From CAVUPF01 sp963803755 (GTDB taxonomy: Bacteria; Actinomycetota; Thermoleophilia; Solirubrobacterales; 70-9), in contig CAWDNP010000011.1 in assembly GCA_963803755.1 (NCBI GenBank), positions 310,001-374,000 on the forward strand: 64,000 nucleotides of DNA, read 5' to 3'. Below are positions 16,176 through 24,677 of the stretch, in pieces. How positions within the stretch are numbered: the stretch's first letter is position 1; each line of letters opens with the position of its first letter. The translations under genes were made by a program, and so were the position numbers. The notes under the pieces were generated by a model. The model was not told the DNA's origin and did not search any database. It saw only the letters and a program-made list of their open reading frames with translations.

Positions 16176-16205
16176 GGCCCCTCGCCCCGCGAGGGGCGAG
16201 GGGCC
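16176..16205 (-). terminator. Perfect 13-bp stem hairpin between secreted-protein genes
   Basis: GGCCCCTCGCCCC (16176-16188) pairs exactly with 16193-16205, with the tetraloop GCGA on the plus strand (TCGC on the minus). It lies 13 bp after the stop of B1 and 40 bp before the next lipoprotein start, all on the minus strand. It is probably a transcription terminator or processing barrier; there is no strong T-run after it. Confidence 0.65.
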
Positions 16206-16217
16206 GACTTGACTTGC

Positions 16218-16688
16218 TCAGAACTTCGACGTATTGGCCTTGCACCAGTGAAATTCAAAGCCCAGGACGGCGTCGTTTGCAAGTTCGGCGTTCTTCTTTA
16301 GCTTGATCACTTTCTGCTCGGCGGCGTTCTTGTTGCCCTGCTTGAGTTTCTTTGAGGCCGCTTCGAGGTAGTCGATCTCCTGATGGATGTAGCCAAACCA
16401 CTTCGAGAGGGTGGCTTTGTCGGCTTCGGGCTGTTCCACCTTTTCCAGTTCCCTAAGGGCTCCCTTTAGATCCTTGGCGGCGCTGGCGAAGGCCTTGGCG
16501 GGTCGGCGCAGTTTGCTCTTCTTGACTTCTTTTTCAACGCCCTTCAGGGTCTTTTCAGTTGCCTTGGTGTTCTTTTCGCAGATCGGTTCGACTTTTTCCT
16601 TGTATTCGGTGCGGCTGGTTTCGGCGTAGGCGAAGGAGACGATCGCCAGGAAGGCCGCGGTGGTGGCCAGGGCTAGGGTCTTCTTCAT
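16218..16688 (-). CDS. Secreted helical family B, member B1
   Basis: This is a 156-residue protein from ATG at 16688. The signal peptide (LALATTAAFLAIVSFAYA) precedes a Lys/Glu-rich helical domain with EYKEKVEPICEKNTKATEK, LRELEKVEQPEADKATLSKW and ELANDAVLGFEFHWCK. Two Cys could form one disulfide. A frame-broken paralog lies at 27695-28152. Function unknown; secreted. It follows A3 on the same strand with a 34-bp gap, so A4, A3 and B1 are probably one operon. Confidence 0.8.
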   Translation of the reverse strand: MKKTLALATTAAFLAIVSFAYAETSRTEYKEKVEPICEKNTKATEKTLKGVEKEVKKSKLRRPAKAFASAAKDLKGALRELEKVEQPEADKATLSKWFGYIHQEIDYLEAASKKLKQGNKNAAEQKVIKLKKNAELANDAVLGFEFHWCKANTSKF

Positions 16689-16722
16689 GTTAGGTGCCTG
16701 CCTTTGAGTTCGATTGTCTGGC

Positions 16723-17496
16723 TCATCCGGTGCATTTCTTCGCGATATCCCCCGAGATCGTCGTGCCTTCGACGAAGTTAAAGGCCCCGTGGGCGAAGAG
16801 GTGCCCGGAGGGGCAGGTGGCGTAGAGGAGGCTTTTCTTTTGTCCCTTATAGGACCAGGTCTTGTGGATCGTCGCTGAGAAGGAGGTGAGCGAGCCCTGC
16901 CCGGCGACGATTTTGGGGATTTCGACCAGGGTCGAGGTGCCATAGATCCCGTGCGCCTTGCCGATCACCGCTTTGGTGACGAAGGTTGTCGCGGCGGGGA
17001 CGTGGGCATAGACCTGGAAGACGAGGACGGGTTTCTTTCCCTGCGGGGGGCCGTTGAAGATCAAAAGCGGCCCCGAGGCAGGGAAGGGGGTCTGTTCGGG
17101 GAGGGCGATTTCGGCGGAGACTTCGCCTTTGCCGACCAGGGACTTGCGGCAGGCCTTAAGCGCAGCTTCGGTGGTCGTGGCTTGCAGCTTCGAGGGGCTG
17201 CAGGTCGGCAGGCCCTTGGTGTAGATCGTGCCGTGCTTGTCGAATTCGAGGTCGAGGGTCTTTAAGGCAGGGACGTGGCTGCCGTCTGCGGTTTTGATCG
17301 AGCCGTTCAGCTTCAGGGTGATCGGGGTCGGGGTCTTCTTGGAGAGCTTGGTCGGGCTGATGGCGCCTTCGATCGAGATGATGATGTTGCCGGCCTGGAC
17401 CGTTTCGGCGAGGGCGGTGGCGGTCGCCGTTAAGGCGATCAGGGTGATAAGGGCGGCGATCGTCTTTGCCCTGCGGCTCTTCAGCTTCCTTCTCAT
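16723..17496 (-). CDS. Secreted family A, member A3
   Basis: This is a 257-residue protein from ATG 17496, behind AAGGAGAG. A basic N-terminus and signal (TIAALITLIALTATATALAE) are followed by IIISIEGAISPTKLSKKTPTPITLKLNGSI, the TKGLPTC block, LKACRKSLVGKG, the PFPASGPLLIFNG block, GIYGTSTLVEIPKIVAGQG, KTWSYKGQKKSLLYATCPSG and a final AKKCTG. The four family Cys are present. It follows A4 with 8 bp between stop and start, so the two are co-transcribed. Function unknown; extracellular. Confidence 0.85.
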   Translation of the reverse strand: MRRKLKSRRAKTIAALITLIALTATATALAETVQAGNIIISIEGAISPTKLSKKTPTPITLKLNGSIKTADGSHVPALKTLDLEFDKHGTIYTKGLPTCSPSKLQATTTEAALKACRKSLVGKGEVSAEIALPEQTPFPASGPLLIFNGPPQGKKPVLVFQVYAHVPAATTFVTKAVIGKAHGIYGTSTLVEIPKIVAGQGSLTSFSATIHKTWSYKGQKKSLLYATCPSGHLFAHGAFNFVEGTTISGDIAKKCTG

Positions 17497-17504
17497 CTCT
17501 CTCC

Positions 17505-18295
17505 TTAGCCCTTTGCCTTGCACTGCTTGTTGAGTTCGTTTGACATCTTGATCCCGCCGGTGAATTCATAGGTCGCCTTGGCGAGGTTAAAGCCGACTTC
17601 GCGGATCCCCTTCGGGGCGGGGCAGTCGGCGGAGGCATAGCTCGCCGAATGGCCGTGGCTTTGGAACTTTCGCCCCAGGGTCATGTAGAAGCTTGAGATC
17701 TCCCCGTAGCCTGAGGCTATCGGCGGCAGGGTGGCATCTAGGGCGGTGCCGTAGGTGCCGTGGGTCTTCTTTACTTCGAAGATGATCACGTAGGTGAGCG
17801 AGAGGGGGGTTTGACTGGAGACCTGGGCAAAGATCGCCGGGCGGCCGTGGACCTTGCCGTTGAAGGCCTCCATGCCGCCGATCGAGAGGAAGGGTTCTTG
17901 GCTTGGGAAGGCGATTCGGGAGGTGACGTTGCCGTGGCCGATCAGCGAGGAGCCGCAGACCCGCTTGGCGGTGGCTCCGGTGCCGGTTGAGATCGCCGAC
18001 AGGGGGCAGGTGGGAAGGCCCTTGGAGGAGAGCTTGCCGTGGCTGTTGATCTGCAGCGAGATCCTTTCCAGGCGGGGGGGATCGATTTGTCGGTGGTTTT
18101 GATCGAGCCGCTCATTTCGACCGTCACCGGGGCGGGGTCGGTGCGGGGCAGGGTGGAGGGGCGGACGCCGCCTTCGAAGGAGACCTGGAGGTCTCCTTTC
18201 TGGGAGAGGCCGGCTTGGGCTATGGCGGCGCAGGCCAGGGCCACTAAGATGCCCGCTGTGGCGGCGAGCGTTGTCTTTCGGGTAAGTCGTCTCAT
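17505..18295 (-). pseudogene. Secreted family A, member A4, frame-broken
   Basis: From ATG 18295 the signal (AATAGILVALACAAIAQAG) and VSFEGGVRPSTLPRTDPAPVTVEMSGSI read normally to about residue 74. A shift at the G7 run 18074-18080 then moves the frame. Adding one base restores RLERISLQINSHGKLSSKGLPTC, SSLIGHGNV, the PFLSIGG...AFNGK block, HGTYGTALDATLPPIASG and a final NKQCKAKG. The location in a homopolymer favours a sequencing deletion. It is the first gene of the A4-A3-B1 group. Confidence 0.8.
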
Positions 18296-18466
18296 CGTGT
18301 CCTAGCGCACCAGTGGGTAGACGCAGGTATAGGCATGGACAGCGAGGGCCGCTTCATCCCTACCTTCTCTCTCTCCTCCACGTTCATGGTTGCGAGTTCC
18401 AGGATATGAAACCCGGGAACTCACTCAAAGGTTCGCTCCCACTGCCTAGAGAGACAGTCTAGCGGC

Positions 18467-18600
18467 CTAGCGGCGCCCGTGCCTGCTGCGCTTGGCTTTC
18501 TTGGCCTTCGCTTTGCAGGCGGTCTTTGGTTTTTGCCTGCAAGGTGAGCGTCTTGCCGTTTTGGTGAGTCCATTCGACGGCTGATACTAAGGAGAAACCC
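18467..18600 (-). pseudogene. Remnant of a secreted protein's basic C-terminal tail
   Basis: A short minus-strand frame ends ...KPKTACKAKAKKAKRSRHGRR at TAG 18467-18469; just upstream another frame reads VEWTHQNGKTLTL. Lys-rich tails of this kind close other secreted proteins in this window. There is no start, and it abuts the truncated PIN-domain gene, so it looks like debris of a rearrangement. The rest of 18296-18633 shows nothing further. Confidence 0.35.
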
Positions 18601-18633
18601 AGAGGCTCTGGGTACGGTCACCGGTCGCTCCTT

Positions 18634-18765
18634 ATGTCAAGGCCAGCACCGGCGCAGACCCCAAATTGGCCAACGCCGCCTCCGACCACACGGGCCGCCA
18701 CCGTTTGGCTTTAGGTGAAGACGTCGAGCAGGACACTGCTGCCAACGAATGTGCCTGGGCGCCCG
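18634..18765 (-). pseudogene. PIN-domain (VapC-like) toxin fragment
   Basis: Directly after the antitoxin stop, one frame reads TFVGSSVLLDVFT and, after a shift, another reads KRWRPVWSEAALANLGSAPVLALT. This resembles the first ~45 residues of VapC toxins (normally FVLDSSVLLDVFT). The first catalytic Asp is missing (G instead of LD), the middle and C-terminal acidic residues are absent, and there is no start codon. It is a dead toxin next to its broken antitoxin. Confidence 0.55.
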
Positions 18766-18983
18766 CTACTTACGGGTGAGCGCGAGGATCTCCTCGGTGC
18801 TGAGCGGCACGTCACCGGCGCCTCGCATAGCCGCCACCAATTCTCGCGCCCACTCGCGGCTCCGACTATCAGCCTCGGCCCCGTCGCGGTCTAGCTCGAA
18901 CTGAACCTCGGCGCCGGGCGTATACCGAGCGCCTCTCTCATCCTCAGCGGGATCGTCACCTGGCCCTTCTGCGTGACCCTCAT
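18766..18983 (-). pseudogene. AbrB/MazE-type antitoxin, frame-broken
   Basis: From ATG 18983, MRVTQKGQVTIPLRMREALGIRP is the swapped-hairpin AbrB (SpoVT/MazE) DNA-binding motif. A one-base loss near 18917 moves the frame; the continuation GAEVQFELDRDGAEADSRSREWARELVAAMRGAGDVPLSTEEILALTRK is a normal antitoxin tail. The intact form would have about 72 residues, bind its own promoter and neutralise the adjacent PIN toxin. The toxin is also broken, so the pair appears inactive. Confidence 0.7.
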
Positions 18984-19155
18984 CTCGGTAAGACACCAAG
19001 TAATACCAGGGGTGCCGCGGTGGCGTTTCTTCCGTTGGGCGCTCGATGGTATCGATTTGGGCCGCTCCTCCGTCTTGGAGATGGATGGACGATACATTCG
19101 ACCGAAGGGAGCCCACAATGCGCCACGACGATCTCGACGGGAGGCTCGACCGCTG

Positions 19156-19938
19156 ATGTTGACCGTAGGCATTGACCTCTCCGCCTCAAAGCAGCGCACC
19201 GCCGCCACCACGATCGAGTGGGGCGAGCACCAAGCGACAGTCGCCGAGCCCGCGCTCGACCTCGGTGACGAGGATCTGGTCGCTCGCTTGACAGCAGCCG
19301 ATTGGGTGGGGATCGACGCCCCCTTCGGCTGGCCGCAGGCGATGGTCGAAGCGGTCCACGACTACGCCACGACGGACCGGTGGTCGGGGATCAACAAAGA
19401 GGCCTTCCGCTGGCGGCGCACCGACATCCTCGCCCGTGAGCTAGTCCTGGCCGAGACGGACAAGAAGCTCTGGCCGCTCAGCGTCTCCTCGGACCGCCTC
19501 GCCGTCACCGCCTGGCGCACCGCCGGATTGCGCGAGCGCGTCTTCGAGGGCTCGGGCCTGCGCTTCGACCGTGCCGGCAGCGACGGGGTGATGGAGGTCT
19601 TCCCCGCCGCAGCGTTGCTCCTTTGGAGCGTCGAGCGCGGCGCCTACAAGACCAGCCAGGATCCAGAGCGTCGCGAGGCCGAGGTAAACGCTCGCGCCGA
19701 GCTGCTGGCGGCGATCGAAGCGAAGGCCCTCTGGCTGCGCTGGGCCCCGGGCGCGCGCGAGGTCTGCGTCGACAACGACGACGCACTCGACGCGCTGCTG
19801 GCGGCGCTGATCGCTCGCGCCGCGGCGCTCGGCCTCACTGCGCCGCCCGGCGCGGAGGATATCGACCTTGCCCGCGTCGAGGGCTGGGTCCACCTGCCGC
19901 AGAAGGACACCCTACCGGCGCTGCTGGGCTCGGGCTGA
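19156..19938 (+). CDS. DUF429 family predicted nuclease
   Basis: This is a 260-residue protein; the ATG at 19156 is the first family-consistent start. TVGIDLSASKQRTAATTIEW gives the RNase H-like first strand with its Asp. GIDAPFGWPQAMVEAV, FRWRRTDILARE, VMEVFPAAALLLWS and VDNDDALDALLAALIARAAA carry the other DUF429 blocks with acidic residues. These proteins are predicted metal-dependent nucleases of unknown substrate. It is divergent from the broken antitoxin. Intact and of normal length. Confidence 0.8.
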   Translation: MLTVGIDLSASKQRTAATTIEWGEHQATVAEPALDLGDEDLVARLTAADWVGIDAPFGWPQAMVEAVHDYATTDRWSGINKEAFRWRRTDILARELVLAETDKKLWPLSVSSDRLAVTAWRTAGLRERVFEGSGLRFDRAGSDGVMEVFPAAALLLWSVERGAYKTSQDPERREAEVNARAELLAAIEAKALWLRWAPGAREVCVDNDDALDALLAALIARAAALGLTAPPGAEDIDLARVEGWVHLPQKDTLPALLGSG

Positions 19939-19979
19939 AAGCCCTGCCAGCCACCCCCTCATTCGCCGCTAGCAATTCC

Positions 19980-20312
19980 TTACGCCTCTGGCGTCAGCCG
20001 GAGGAACTCCTTCGCCTGCTCCACTGAGCTGACCTGGCGGCCGAAAGTCGGCCGCCAGGTCGGTGGGGAAAGCGGCCAGCCCTCTAGCAAACAACCTACC
20101 GCCGCAATCAGCACCCCTTCGCCCCGCCCCAGCGGCCACAATGCCTCGGGCTCGGCCCCGCCGGCGCGAGCCATGATGCTCTCGAAGCTGAGATCGGTGT
20201 GCTCGGCGAGGATGTCGTAGTCGCCGTCATAGTGCAGGACGCCCGCTTCGGCCCTGTGCGCGCACGCGGCGAAGTTCGTGGCGACCGACGCGCATAGTGC
20301 TAAGTTCGTCAT
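19980..20312 (-). pseudogene. PIN-domain C-terminal fragment
   Basis: From ATG 20312 a 110-residue frame contains TNFAACAHRAEAGVLHYDGDYDILAEHTDLSFESIM. VLHYDxDYDxIAxHT is the signature end of VapC PIN domains, with two acidic residues. What follows (WPLGRGEGVLIAAVGCLLEGW...) is not PIN-like. The N-terminal half with the first active-site Asp is missing. It is probably a truncated toxin fused to unrelated sequence; the lone HicB-type gene starts 25 bp away in the opposite direction. Confidence 0.5.
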
Positions 20313-20336
20313 CGGGGATGACGGTACCGTTTTGGC

Positions 20337-20633
20337 ATGGCAGCCTCTGCCGACCCCATGATCGCCTTCGACGAGCCCGACAAGGACGGCTGGATCGTCG
20401 CCCGTGCGCTGGAGGTTCCGGGTGCGCTCAGTCAGGGGCGCACGCGCGAGGAGGCGCGGGAGAACGTCCTCGACGCGCTGCGGGTGGTTCTGAGCTGCGA
20501 GGAGGAACCGGATGAATCGAAGCATGTGAAGTGGCGCGGACCGCAGGGCCAAGTCTCGGCGGTGCCCCAGCACGGGGAAATCGGCCCGGGGCTGACGCGA
20601 TCGATCTGCGACGTGGCTGTCAAGGTCGCGTAA
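20337..20633 (+). CDS. HicB-like antitoxin, no HicA partner
   Basis: This is a 98-residue protein. The core IAFDEPDKDGWIVARALEVPGALSQGRTREEARENVLDALRVVL is the partial RNase H-like fold of HicB antitoxins. The last third is hydrophilic without an obvious HTH. HicB normally neutralises the HicA RNase and represses the operon; no HicA (SxHxxY, dsRBD-like) is seen on either side. It may be a solitary regulator, or the partner may be lost. Confidence 0.65.
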   Translation: MAASADPMIAFDEPDKDGWIVARALEVPGALSQGRTREEARENVLDALRVVLSCEEEPDESKHVKWRGPQGQVSAVPQHGEIGPGLTRSICDVAVKVA

Positions 20634-20835
20634 ACAGGTCCCAGCTCCGGGTCCGACCGTCGCGCGGCCGAGACATGTACTCGGTTGCGGGGATACGGCC
20701 GACCCTCTCCTCCAAAGATGTGAAGGCGGCATCCCGGGTGAGTCCCTTACGGTGCCCAAATGCTTTCCACTTTCCCTGCGCATCGCGATACCTGAAGTCG
20801 AAGATCACCGCCTCGACCGTAGCCGATGCCGGCAT
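20620..20835 (-). CDS. Small hypothetical protein
   Basis: This is a 71-residue frame from ATG 20835: VEAVIFDFRYRDAQGKWKAFGHRKGLTRDAAFTSLEERVGRIPATEYMSRPRD. Its regular strand-helix alternation and basic surface look protein-like, and its composition fits genes of the region. No family recognised; the ribosome-binding site is weak. It overlaps the 3' end of the HicB-like gene by 14 bp (convergent). Confidence 0.4.
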   Translation of the reverse strand: MPASATVEAVIFDFRYRDAQGKWKAFGHRKGLTRDAAFTSLEERVGRIPATEYMSRPRDGRTRSWDLFTRP

Positions 20836-20928
20836 CCCTCGCACAATTGGCGGTCGCGAGCGCCAGGGATCATTCGGCCGTAGGCTTCCGACATCGTTCC
20901 GTATCTTCAAACGAAAGGAAGTCTCCCG

Positions 20929-21219
20929 ATGGCGATCCTCACGATGTTCGAGATTCACGGCGACCCCGATGAGCTGATGGCAAAGATGGATGAACATATC
21001 GAGCCAAAGGCTCGCCGGGCGGCGGCCGAGCATGGCGGCATCTCCAACACGGTCGTAAAGACCGACGACGGGGTCATGGTCGTAAATCTTTGGGAGAACG
21101 CGGAGGGGATGCAGAGGGTCGCTGCTGAGATTGGACCGATTGCCCGGGACGCGGGCTTAAGTGAGCAGGTGGACTGGCGTCAGTTCGAGGTGCTGAGGCA
21201 CCGCACGCCCGGGGATTAG
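20929..21219 (+). CDS. Dimeric alpha-beta barrel (ABM-like) protein
   Basis: This is a 96-residue protein; the ATG follows GAAAGGAAG. ILTMFEIHGDPDELMAKMDEHIEPKARRAAAEHGG, TVVKTDDGVMVVNLWENAEGMQRVA and VDWRQFEVLRH fit the ferredoxin-like dimeric alpha-beta barrel of antibiotic-biosynthesis monooxygenase (ABM) domains. Single-domain ABM proteins may be small heme or quinone-active enzymes or stress proteins; no catalytic residue can be assigned here. Stands alone. Confidence 0.6.
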   Translation: MAILTMFEIHGDPDELMAKMDEHIEPKARRAAAEHGGISNTVVKTDDGVMVVNLWENAEGMQRVAAEIGPIARDAGLSEQVDWRQFEVLRHRTPGD

Positions 21220-21400
21220 CCGGAGGAGCGGCCAGGTCTGGGTGCCACCGATCGGGGCGAAATAAGCGCCCACTGCGTCTTCTCAAAGCCCAAAAAGGAA
21301 AGCGACGGGATAGGTACCGCGCAATCGCCGCGCCGGACTGGATACTGACGGCTCAATCGATGGCGAGCGCGAGGGCTCGCTTGAGCCCGAGGAGGCACAG

Positions 21401-21865
21401 ATGGCTACACAGGCCGAGGTCTTTCACTATCAACCGCACCCCAGGATTGCCGCAAGAGCGAAGACGCCCCCGCCGAAGGTGGACGACGAGCACGTCGGCT
21501 TCAACGGTCATCTCGCCACACTGATCACAAAGGGCGTCGGCAACATGTGGGCCTTCTACATCGTGGCTGTAGCGATGGGCCTCTGGATGGCCGGGCTCGG
21601 AAAGAGTGTCTTCGGCGATCCCTATCCGTGGGCGCTGATGTTGTTGATCTTTGGCGGCATCATGCAGATGCTGCTGATGATCGCGATCATGGTCGGGCAG
21701 CAGGTGTTGGGCGGAGCAGCGGACAAACGCGCCGCCCAGACCTACAAAGACGCCGAGGCGATCCTCTCCGAGTGCCAGCAGCTGCAGGCCCATCTGAAGA
21801 GCCAAGATCATCTGTTAAGCGACATCGTCGGACATGTACGGGCGAGCGGGCCAGGAGCAAAGTAG
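21401..21865 (+). CDS. DUF1003 membrane protein
   Basis: This is a 154-residue protein. FNGHLATLITKGVGNMWAFYIVAVAMGLWMA, DPYPWALMLLIFGGIMQMLLMIAIMVGQ and the helical tail DKRAAQTYKDAEAILSECQQLQ...LLSDIVGHV correspond to DUF1003, with two membrane helices and a cytoplasmic coiled tail. Family members are uncharacterised inner-membrane proteins. The ATG follows GCCCGAGGAGG. Intact. Confidence 0.85.
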   Translation: MATQAEVFHYQPHPRIAARAKTPPPKVDDEHVGFNGHLATLITKGVGNMWAFYIVAVAMGLWMAGLGKSVFGDPYPWALMLLIFGGIMQMLLMIAIMVGQQVLGGAADKRAAQTYKDAEAILSECQQLQAHLKSQDHLLSDIVGHVRASGPGAK

Positions 21866-21917
21866 AGCAATAGTGGCCGACTGGCTCCAATCCCGTGACG
21901 TGCTCCTCGGGGATCCC

Positions 21918-22851
21918 TCAAGCCACGCTGCGCAGCCTGCTGCGCGCACGCTGGGCGATCACTGCGCCCCAATCGGAGTCGTCGATCCGCGCGGGCGTCG
22001 TGGTCGCGAGAAAGTCGCCGAGGACCATGGCGAGGCCCTCGGGATCCTCGAGATGCGGGAAGTGGGCGGCGCGGGGCAGCGTCTCGAAGCGGCAGCGCGG
22101 GATCGAGCGCTGGGCGTTGAGACCGTGCGCGATCGGGATCGTCCGATCGCGCTTACCCCAGATGATCAGGGTTGGCATATCGCCGAGCAGATAGAGGAGA
22201 TCGCGGGCACTAACGCGCTGGCCGTGGACGTCGATGACCGACCGCAACGTCTCCAGGAACGCCCGCCGCGAGCCGGGCTCCTGGAGCGGGCGCAGGGCCC
22301 GGGCGACGGCCTCTAGGTAGGCGCCCTTCGAGTTGCCGCGGGCGCGCAGCCGCCCGCCGGCGCCGCCGATGGCGCCGACGAGAACGAGGCTGCGCCGCGA
22401 GACGCAGCAGAGTCGAGGCGCCAGGCAGCGCCGCGCCGCGCAAGAGCGGGCTGACCTCGCGTCCGAGTCCGCCGCTGGAGACAAGCGCCAAGCGCTCGGT
22501 GCGCTGCGGGAATTGGTAGAAGAACTGCATCGCCACGCCGCCTCCGAGCGAGTGCCCGACGATCGTCGCCCGATCCACCCCGATCGTCGTCAGCAAGTCG
22601 CGGATGCTGGCGGCGTGGGCACCGAGCGAGTGGTCGCCGCGGGGTGTCGCCGAGTCGCCGTGACCGATCAGGTCGGGGGCGATGACCCGGTAAGAGTCGG
22701 CGAGTTGCAGCGCCACCGCCTCCCAGTGGCGGGAGGAGTTGATCATGCCGTGGATCAGGACAACGGTCGGACCGCTGCCGGCGGTGCGGTAGACGACTCG
22801 GTGCCCGTGCAGGTCGACTTCGTGCGCTTTAAAGCTCCTCGTCGCGTCCAC
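21918..22851 (-). pseudogene. Alpha/beta hydrolase, frame-broken
   Basis: Start (GTG 22851): HEVDLHGHRVVYRTAGSGPTVVLIHGMINSSRHW is the fold entry with its oxyanion HG. GHSLGGGVAM carries the nucleophile Ser and is read in the same frame. Near 22410 the frame shifts; the other frame continues LVLVGAIGGAGGRL...GDMPTLIIWGKRDRTIPI (acid Asp) and AAHFPHLEDPEGLA (His). Rejoined, it is a ~310-residue serine hydrolase with a complete triad. The substrate is unknown. A single indel is the only defect. Confidence 0.8.
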
Positions 22852-23142
22852 CAGTGAGACCCTAGCGATGCCCGAGGGCTTGAATCAATCACTTTGGTCC
22901 GAGGGCATTTGGGAGCGATCGACTCTCGCTGAGCTATGGGCCACGCTCGCGGACCCGAGGCGGAGGCCGTCGCGATGGAGTTCCCTCTCCGGGTCTCGTG
23001 AGTAGGAACACGGGGCGAGACCTGGGGTGGCCTCGCTACGGGGTACCCGTCGGAAACAGACGGCGCCGCCTCTCGTCAAGGCGGAAAGCGAGAGTCGTCC
23101 GCAGAGGCGGGTTAAGTTCATAGCCAACCAAGAGGAGGATCG
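22852..23142. other. Region without recognised gene
   Basis: About 290 bp between the hydrolase start and the 23143 gene. A minus-strand frame at 22885-23181 is open but lacks domain or start signals. It probably holds the divergent promoters of the two flanking genes. Confidence 0.5.
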
Positions 23143-23460
23143 ATGGACGGGCAATTGCGCTACTCGGTGATGGGCGTCCAAGTCATCGCAGCTATCGACC
23201 GTGGCGCTTCACAAACCGTAGATGAACTGCACGAGCAGATCGACAGCGGCAATATATTTCTGTGGCTTCACGAGAAGGAGCCAGAAATCGACCAGAGCCT
23301 CTATCAAGATGAGGATCGAGCGGCGATGCTGAAATTCTTTCAGCGCCTAGGCAGCGCTGGCGACGCAAAACGCAAGTACGGAGTCGAGGAGAACGGGTTG
23401 TGCCTCTTTCTCGCCTACTGCTTCGAGGGACTCCAGCACGAGGCGAGAGCTAATGGCTGA
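23143..23460 (+). CDS. Hypothetical protein, first of a coupled pair
   Basis: This is a 105-residue protein; the ATG follows GAGGAGGATCG. RYSVMGVQVIAAIDRGASQTVDELHEQIDSGNIFLWLHEKEP, DEDRAAMLKFFQRLG and KYGVEENGLCLFLAYCFEGL suggest a small alpha/beta globular protein. It is not recognised. The next gene begins inside its end (8-bp overlap), so the pair is co-translated, which would fit a small toxin-antitoxin or regulatory module. Confidence 0.6.
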   Translation: MDGQLRYSVMGVQVIAAIDRGASQTVDELHEQIDSGNIFLWLHEKEPEIDQSLYQDEDRAAMLKFFQRLGSAGDAKRKYGVEENGLCLFLAYCFEGLQHEARANG

Positions 23461-23732
23461 CGAAATAACGATCAGACGCCTGGCCCAGCGAGCGGGAGTA
23501 TCTGGCACCGAGTTGCTCGCCACTGCAGGTCAGCCGGGCTTTGGCGATGCGTTGGAGATTCCGCTTGAGGCGAGGATTGACGAATTGCTCGATGCAGCTG
23601 AATCGTCTGACCGCAAAGCTGACAAAGCAGAAGATACGGCGACTCGTTCTCCTTCATGCCCACGCCGAAGAGCTGCGAGCCCTGGCGCGTCTGTACCTCA
23701 GGCGGCTGGCGGCTGCTGGGGAGGAGAGCTGA
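23453..23732 (+). pseudogene. Hypothetical helical protein, frame-broken
   Basis: From ATG 23453: MADEITIRRLAQRAGVSGTELLATAGQPGFGDALEIP...ELLDA in one frame. After a shift near 23605, LNRLTAKLTKQKIRRLVLLHAHAEELRALARLYLRRLAAAGEES* in another, ending 23730-23732. The second part is a long amphipathic helix. The start resembles a small helix-turn-helix (IRRLAQRAGVSGTELL). It may be the regulator of the preceding gene. Assembly across the shift is inferred. Confidence 0.45.
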
Positions 23733-23971
23733 TGACACGCGACATGCTCAGGGCTCTGGCCACCTGCTCACCGGCCGCGACAGTGCCGGTCGAGAGCTGG
23801 TACGGCGAGCGTTACGCCCCAACGGCAGGTCAAAAGCGGATCCGCGGCCCGAAGCTGGCGGTCGTCGCACCGATCAGAGGTACGACGCTAGCTCGCTTAC
23901 CTGTGGTCACGTGCGACAGTGGACAGCAAGGGCTTGAGCCCGGCGGGGAATTCTTGGATAACAATGAATAG
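23732..23971 (+). CDS. Possible third ORF of the 23.1-24.0 kb group
   Basis: The ATG at 23732 overlaps the preceding TGA (TGATG). The 79-residue reading (MTRDMLRALATCSPAATVPVESWYG...) shows no domain and another frame is equally open, so its reality is doubtful. Confidence 0.3.
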   Translation: MTRDMLRALATCSPAATVPVESWYGERYAPTAGQKRIRGPKLAVVAPIRGTTLARLPVVTCDSGQQGLEPGGEFLDNNE

Positions 23972-24677
23972 GTCGTTCGGACCTGTAGGACTCCCTCCGC
24001 GACGCTAGACATCTCAAGGCCAGGATCAAGATGGACAACACCCAATGTTTGCCGCGCATGACTTAAGCTGGCCCTTGCTATCATCGCTGTGCCTGAGCAC
24101 GCGACGATAGCACCAGTTTCGAGGCTTTGGGCAGCCTGTGGCGTTCGCGTCTATCGCTGCTTCCGGCTGTCCGCAGCGCCCGCACTACATCAAACGACAC
24201 GCGGGCTTCCCCGGTCGGAACGTAAGGTGCCTGACCGTCCTGCCGAGATGTTGGGTAGGGGTAGGTGCGCCACGGCGGATTGACACACCCAAGTCCACTT
24301 CAGCGCCTCCGCGCGTCCGATGCGCCTTGCCATGCCGCCGGGGCTTGTGCGGCAGATCTACGATGGCGGTGGTAGCCCTAGTAGAAATACTGCTGTCGCG
24401 CTTGGGTTGGGGGCAGCGCTGCTTTTGTTCGTCTGGGCCTCAACCGACAACAAGCGAAATCGCCGCGCCTTTGTAGGGCCGTGCTGGGAAGCATCGTGCT
24501 GCCTACGAATCTTATCTGCTTGGCTCTGCGGCTTGAATGACACCGGGATCCACAACGCTCGATGCAGCGCTGGAACACCGCAATGGACGCTGTTTGACCT
24601 CCACGGGGAGTTTCATGCCAGTAGCATCGACTTGGCGCGTTGCGAATCGAACTCGGCGATGCGCCCTCTCCTAACCA
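23972..24677. other. 700-bp region without convincing gene
   Basis: Short open frames occur on both strands. One plus frame (from 24320) has a single hydrophobic stretch (AVALGLGAALLLFVWAS) followed by KRNRR, possibly a decayed membrane-anchor gene. No tRNA fold, integrase or repeat is visible. The 3' part must hold the promoter of hisH. Confidence 0.5.
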
